Assembly (NCBI GenBank): GCA_900543305.1
Contig: UQQZ01000034.1
Coordinates: 1 to 24,846 of the forward strand
Direction of reading: 5' to 3'
Origin: an uncultured Oscillospiraceae bacterium
GTDB lineage: Bacteria > Bacillota > Clostridia > Oscillospirales > Acutalibacteraceae
Length of the DNA: 24,846 bases
Position 1 is the stretch's first letter. Every line of letters starts with the position of its first letter. Under the pieces are notes generated by a model, which was not told the origin of the DNA, ran no database searches, and worked only from the letters and a program-made list of their open reading frames with translations. Shown here in pieces: positions 21,965 to 24,846 of the stretch. Both the position numbers and the translations under genes were made by a program.

Positions 21965-22726
21965 TCAAACCTGGGTGAATTTCATCATGAACCCGTGAGG
22001 GAGCACCTTGGTCAGCAGGTGATAGAACTTGTAGAAAAAGCCTTTGGTGTACAGCCGTTTCCCCGCCATGGCGGCGCAAAGGGATTGTTCCGCCACCTCC
22101 TGAGGATCCACCCGGGGCAGACGGTCGATGAGCTGGGATTTCCCCTCGGTGATGTTAGCCACCTGCCAGAATTCCGTATCCATGGGACCGGGGCACACAG
22201 CGGTAACGGTAATCCCCCGGGATCGGAGCTCGTTGTGCAGGGCCTTGGAGAAGGCCAGCACATAGGCCTTGGTGGCGCTGTACACGGCCATACGGGGCGT
22301 GGGGGCAAAGGCAGCGATAGAGGCCACGTTGAGCACCAGGCTGTCATCCAGCATGTAAGGCAGGCACAGTCGGGTGATCTCCGTCAGAGCGCGGCAGTTC
22401 AGGTCCACCATGCCGGCCTGGGCGGCCCGATCGGAGGAGAAGAAGTCCCCGCCCTTTCCGTATCCGGCATTGTTTACCAGAACTTTGATTTCCGGATTGC
22501 CTTCCTTCAGGAGTTTTTCAAAGAGGGAGATGCTCTCTTCTTTGGCCAGGTCCAGGGAAATGGCGGCAATGGTCTTGTCGGGATGTTCCAGGGCGATCTC
22601 TTTCAGCAGTTCCTTCCGGCGGGCGATGATCCAAAACCCCTCCACGTTGGGGTATTGTTCAATAATGGCGTTGATGTATTCTTTTCCGAGACCGGTGGAG
22701 GCCCCGGTGATGACGGCAATTACCAT
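21965..22726 (-). CDS. Short-chain dehydrogenase/reductase
   Basis: The protein has 253 residues. It opens MVIAVITGASTGLGKEYINAI with the TGxxxGxG nucleotide motif and continues with LVNNAGYGKGG (NNAG), LNVASIAAFAPTPRMAVYSATKAY (catalytic Ser, Tyr, Lys) and VTAVCPGPMDTEF (PG). It is a classical NAD(P)-dependent SDR of the DltE/YqjQ-like kind; the substrate is unknown. The last 35 residues carry a helix rich in aromatic residues (FFYKFYHLLTKVLPHGFMMKF). The start at 22726 follows AGGGG ten bases upstream; an in-frame start at 22756 has less support. It is the only minus-strand gene of the core region. Confidence 0.9.
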   Translation of the reverse strand: MVIAVITGASTGLGKEYINAIIEQYPNVEGFWIIARRKELLKEIALEHPDKTIAAISLDLAKEESISLFEKLLKEGNPEIKVLVNNAGYGKGGDFFSSDRAAQAGMVDLNCRALTEITRLCLPYMLDDSLVLNVASIAAFAPTPRMAVYSATKAYVLAFSKALHNELRSRGITVTAVCPGPMDTEFWQVANITEGKSQLIDRLPRVDPQEVAEQSLCAAMAGKRLYTKGFFYKFYHLLTKVLPHGFMMKFTQV

Positions 22727-22825
22727 GGCGTATGTCCCCTTTCCTGGTGGTATCACTTACTTCTAGGGTTTATTTTACCCCTTTCTCCCCCGGCCCGTCA
22801 ATGGCAGGGGAGGGGGTTTTCGCAA

Positions 22826-22854
22826 TTGTGGTTTACAGATCCCTGTGATATAAT
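22826..22854 (+). promoter_or_regulatory. Extended -10 promoter of the nucleosidase gene
   Basis: TGATATAAT (22846-22854) is an extended -10 box. A weak -35 TTGTGG (22826-22831) lies 17 bp upstream. The start codon is 83 nt downstream, so a leader of about 75 nt is expected. Confidence 0.65.
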
Positions 22855-22936
22855 GGCAAAAGAATGCCAGGGCTCTTTTTCCACCGAAAAAGACGCCTTT
22901 GTGGAAAACAAAAATGGGAGAAAGGGAGCGAGCTAT

Positions 22937-23650
22937 ATGGAACAGAAACCTGTAGGTTTGATCGGCGCCATGAAGATCGAAGTGGACGCCATTTTGGAAG
23001 AGATGCAAGAGACCCGCCAAGAGGTTCATGGCGGAATGGTCTTCACTTTGGGGACCTTGTCGGGGGTGGCCTGTGTGGTGGCCCAGTGTTCCCCGGGGAA
23101 GGTCAATGCGGCCCTGTGTGCCCAGGCCATGATCGACTGGTTTTCCCCTCGTTTGGTCCTGAACCTGGGGGTTGCAGGAGGCATTGGGGAAAACGTGCAC
23201 ATTGGGGACGTGGTGGTGGCCACAGCCTGTGTGGAGTACGACTTTGACACCTCCGCCCTGGATCAGTGCCCTCCCGGTCAGATGAGCCTGCCGGGCCGGG
23301 AAGGCCTTCTGGTGGAGCTTCCCTGCGACGAAGCTTTGGCAAAGACCTTGGCCCAGGCCGGAGAGAAGCTGTACGGCCGGGCTCACTTGGGAGTGGTGGC
23401 CACAGGCGACCGGTTTGTGGCAGATCCGGCCTTTGGGGCCTGGCTGCAAAGCCAATTTGGGGCGCTGGCCTGCGAGATGGAAGGGGGCGCCATTGCCCAT
23501 ACCTGCCTGGTGAACCAGGTGCCCTGCGGGGTGCTGCGGACCATTTCCGACAACGCTCACGACAGCGAAGTGGTGGATTTTCTCACCTTTGCCGAGGGTT
23601 CGGCCAAAAAGGCCCAGCAGCTGCTGAAGGCCTTGCTGCCCCGGCTGTGA
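22937..23650 (+). CDS. mtnN: 5'-methylthioadenosine/S-adenosylhomocysteine nucleosidase
   Basis: The protein has 237 residues and is a full-length MTAN of the PNP/UDP phosphorylase family. It has VGLIGAMKIEVDAIL (glutamate of the N-terminal motif), LVLNLGVAGGIGENVHIGDVVVA, GVVATGDRFV, LACEMEGGAIAHTC (ribose-binding M-E) and VLRTISDNAHD with the catalytic Asp. It splits adenine from MTA and SAH, recycling methyl-donor products and feeding AI-2 precursor formation. ATG 22937 has AAGGGAG ten bases upstream. The longer frame that runs back to 21962 crosses the SDR gene and is false. GNAT follows after 45 nt. Confidence 0.94.
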   Translation: MEQKPVGLIGAMKIEVDAILEEMQETRQEVHGGMVFTLGTLSGVACVVAQCSPGKVNAALCAQAMIDWFSPRLVLNLGVAGGIGENVHIGDVVVATACVEYDFDTSALDQCPPGQMSLPGREGLLVELPCDEALAKTLAQAGEKLYGRAHLGVVATGDRFVADPAFGAWLQSQFGALACEMEGGAIAHTCLVNQVPCGVLRTISDNAHDSEVVDFLTFAEGSAKKAQQLLKALLPRL

Positions 23651-23695
23651 GACTAGGCTGAAGGAAACGCAAAACCGGAAAAGGAGGTCAATGAG

Positions 23696-24406
23696 ATGGA
23701 ACAGGATGCAGGGCTCAGGCAGGCCAGGGCCTATCTGGAACAGGATCCCCTGCGGTACATGGACATGCTGGGCCCCCTGAATCGGGGGATGATGGAAGTG
23801 GTGGCCGTGGAGGAGGGAGGCGTGCTGCTGTACAATGTGCCGGGTGAGGTGTACATGATGGCGGCAGACAGCCTGGCAGTGGGGAAATCCCTGTGTGCCG
23901 GGGTGGAGAAAATGGAGCTTGCCTCCACCCACGACCGGGAGACGGGAGAGTATCTGAAGGAAACCTATGGGTTTGCAGAGTGTCGCTGCTGTACGCCGGC
24001 TGCCTATCTGGGAAAAGAGCCTTTGCCGGTGCCGGGGCAGTTCGAAATCCGTCCCTTGGGGCAGGAATTTTTCTCCACGGTGCTGGAGCATTACCACTCC
24101 TTTTCTGACCCGGACTACATCCGCAAACGGCTGGACGCCGGGGTGATGCACGGGGCTTTTCAGGAGGAAGAGCTGCTGGGGTTCATTGGGATGCATGCGG
24201 AAGGAAGCGTGGGGCTTTTGGAAGTGCTGCCGGAACATCGGCGCAAGGGAGCCGCCGCTGCCTTGATGGCCTTCATGACCAATTGGTTTCTGGAGCGGGG
24301 CTGGGTGCCCTTTTCCCAGATTTTCGAAGGCAACACCCCCTCTTTCCAGCTGCACCGGAAAATGGGGTGGACTTTGTGTAAAGATCCCCTGTACTGGGTG
24401 ATGTGA
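23696..24406 (+). CDS. GNAT-family N-acetyltransferase
   Basis: The protein has 236 residues. The N-terminal half (about 1-115) lacks a clear signature. The C-terminal half is a FR47-like acetyltransferase: GAFQEEELLGFIGMHAEGSVGLLEVLPEHRRKGAAAALMAFMTNWFLERG with the acetyl-CoA loop HRRKGAA, then VPFSQIFEGNTPSFQLHRKMGWT. The two-part layout is that of GNATs that act on free amino acids or small molecules; the substrate is unknown. ATG 23696 follows AAGGAGG eight bases upstream. It probably shares the mtnN transcript and is followed by a strong terminator. Confidence 0.9.
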   Translation: MEQDAGLRQARAYLEQDPLRYMDMLGPLNRGMMEVVAVEEGGVLLYNVPGEVYMMAADSLAVGKSLCAGVEKMELASTHDRETGEYLKETYGFAECRCCTPAAYLGKEPLPVPGQFEIRPLGQEFFSTVLEHYHSFSDPDYIRKRLDAGVMHGAFQEEELLGFIGMHAEGSVGLLEVLPEHRRKGAAAALMAFMTNWFLERGWVPFSQIFEGNTPSFQLHRKMGWTLCKDPLYWVM

Positions 24407-24413
24407 CAAGACA

Positions 24414-24458
24414 AAAGGAAAAGGACCGGTAGCCATTCGCCGCCGGTCCTCTTCCTTT
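24414..24458 (+). terminator. Long hairpin terminator after the acetyltransferase gene
   Basis: AAAGGAA-a-AGGACCGG (24414-24429) pairs with CCGGTCCT-c-TTCCTTT (24443-24458): 15 pairs with one mismatch. It starts 7 nt after the stop codon. The U-rich side is the outer arm itself, so it could also act in reverse. Confidence 0.75.
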
Positions 24459-24490
24459 AGCTTGAGGGGTATTATTGAGGAGGGTAGAAC

Positions 24491-24589
24491 ATGTATCTCA
24501 AGAAAAGGTGCGGTCCATTTCTTTTGAGTACGAGATTATTATACCCGAAATTCCCGGGGAGTTGTTACGGCGCTGTGAATAAACCTTAA
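24491..24589 (+). CDS. Possible 32-residue small protein before lexA
   Basis: ATG 24491 has a strong GAGGAGGG six bases upstream and opens 32 codons (MYLKKRCGPFLLSTRLLYPK and so on) ending at TAA 24587-24589. The product is basic with a short hydrophobic stretch and has no known family. No consensus promoter is visible, because the preceding terminator is close. The ribosome binding site is the only firm support. The remaining interval up to lexA contains the lexA promoter and nothing else I can support. Confidence 0.3.
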   Translation: MYLKKRCGPFLLSTRLLYPKFPGSCYGAVNKP

Positions 24590-24663
24590 AGATTTTCTGC
24601 CCATTTTGTGAACTTTTCGCGGGGAAAACTTCTGGGAATTCCAAGGAAAAAACCGGCTTTTTC

Positions 24664-24681
24664 CGCAAACATTTGTTTGCG
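24664..24681. promoter_or_regulatory. LexA-type SOS operator
   Basis: CGCAAACA-TT-TGTTTGCG is a palindrome with 8-bp arms. It has the AAAC-N4-GTTT core of a Firmicutes SOS box (Bacillus form GAAC-N4-GTTC) with A/T in place of G/C at the outer core position. It covers most of the -35 box of the lexA promoter, which is how LexA represses its own gene. Confidence 0.75.
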
Positions 24682-24705
24682 AATTGCGGCGGGGTGTGGT
24701 ATAAT
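24677..24705 (+). promoter_or_regulatory. Promoter of lexA
   Basis: TTGCGA (24677-24682) and TATAAT (24700-24705) have a 17-bp spacer and an extended -10 (TGGTATAAT). The -35 box overlaps the palindromic operator. Start codon 24740 lies 35 nt after the -10. Confidence 0.8.
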
Positions 24706-24739
24706 GAACACATCATGGAAAAGAAGGCGGGGATACGGC

Positions 24740-24846
24740 ATGGAGCATCTCACAAAAAGCCAACAGAAGGTTTACGATTTCCTGCGGCAGGAAGCGTCCA
24801 AAGGGGTGCCTCCCACGGTGCGGGAAATCTGCAACGCCACCGGCTT
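24740..24846 (+). CDS. lexA: LexA repressor, N-terminal part (cut by the window end)
   Basis: The first 35 codons read MEHLTKSQQKVYDFLRQEAS followed by KGVPPTVREICNATGF, the LexA winged-helix DNA-binding domain (LTxxQxxVxxFI...PPTVREI). LexA represses SOS genes and cleaves itself when RecA is activated. ATG 24740 has AAGGCGGGG upstream; the nearby ATG at 24715 is out of frame. A palindromic operator and an extended -10 promoter directly upstream support autoregulation. The protease half lies beyond the window. Confidence 0.9.
   Translation, partial: MEHLTKSQQKVYDFLRQEASKGVPPTVREICNATG

Noticed and set aside
21962..22936. Upstream extension of the mtnN frame
   Set aside because: It crosses the SDR gene in antisense and the promoter; the MTAN homology and ribosome binding site place the start at 22937.
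22775..24436. 553-codon minus-strand frame across mtnN and the acetyltransferase
   Set aside because: It is antisense to two well-supported genes, rich in His, Gln and Pro, and has no domain.

Overview
The window comes from a Gram-positive anaerobe of the Firmicutes, most likely Clostridia close to Oscillospiraceae/Ruminococcaceae. This is inferred from strong GGAGG ribosome binding sites, consensus -35/-10 promoters, a lexA promoter with a clostridial-style palindrome, a type II GalT and a GC-rich core. No marker gene fixes the genus. The left 13.5 kb is lower in GC and made of accessory DNA. The right 11.3 kb is GC-rich chromosomal housekeeping DNA. A tRNA-Val(CAC) gene sits at the boundary (13560-13636), with its 3' end facing the accessory DNA.

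Left region, minus strand: one defence operon reads leftward from a promoter at 8081-8053. It encodes a small XRE regulator, HsdM, HsdS and HsdR (a complete type I restriction-modification system), then a two-gene type II Thoeris-like module: ThsA with two membrane helices and a macro domain, and ThsB with a TIR-like domain. Gaps are very short (overlap, 1, 18, 41 and 2 nt), and a strong hairpin follows thsB. Upstream lies a second XRE repressor, divergent from a plus-strand unit with a small basic protein, an excisionase-like protein and a chimeric ORF. That ORF joins about 36 residues resembling the start of a mobile-element primase-like protein to the back half of a large serine recombinase. 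The catalytic domain is gone, so the element has probably lost its own integrase. A near-matching 15-bp repeat at 111-125 and 10805-10819 may mark the old element ends.

Middle region (10.8-13.56 kb): an orphan gene remnant, a small serine resolvase with a 15-bp inverted repeat upstream, a GNAT acetyltransferase, then 1.16 kb without a convincing protein gene. That stretch holds three tandem dyads two helical turns apart, a polypyrimidine/polypurine hairpin, terminators on both strands, and a structured segment with a MOB-P-like nick motif that may be an old oriT.

Right region: a GH25 lysozyme without a signal peptide; a tightly packed plus-strand cluster galT - comF-like - tcdA - methyltransferase - folP - folB - folK (uridylyl transfer, DNA-uptake-type phosphoribosyltransferase, tRNA t6A cyclisation, folate synthesis); a CPA2 cation/proton antiporter; a convergent SDR oxidoreductase; the MTA/SAH nucleosidase; a GNAT acetyltransferase; and the start of lexA, whose promoter carries a palindromic SOS-type operator, cut by the window end.

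The best lead is the single-promoter RM plus Thoeris defence operon inside an apparently immobilised element. The recombinase chimera and the gene-free structured stretch beside the tRNA come next.
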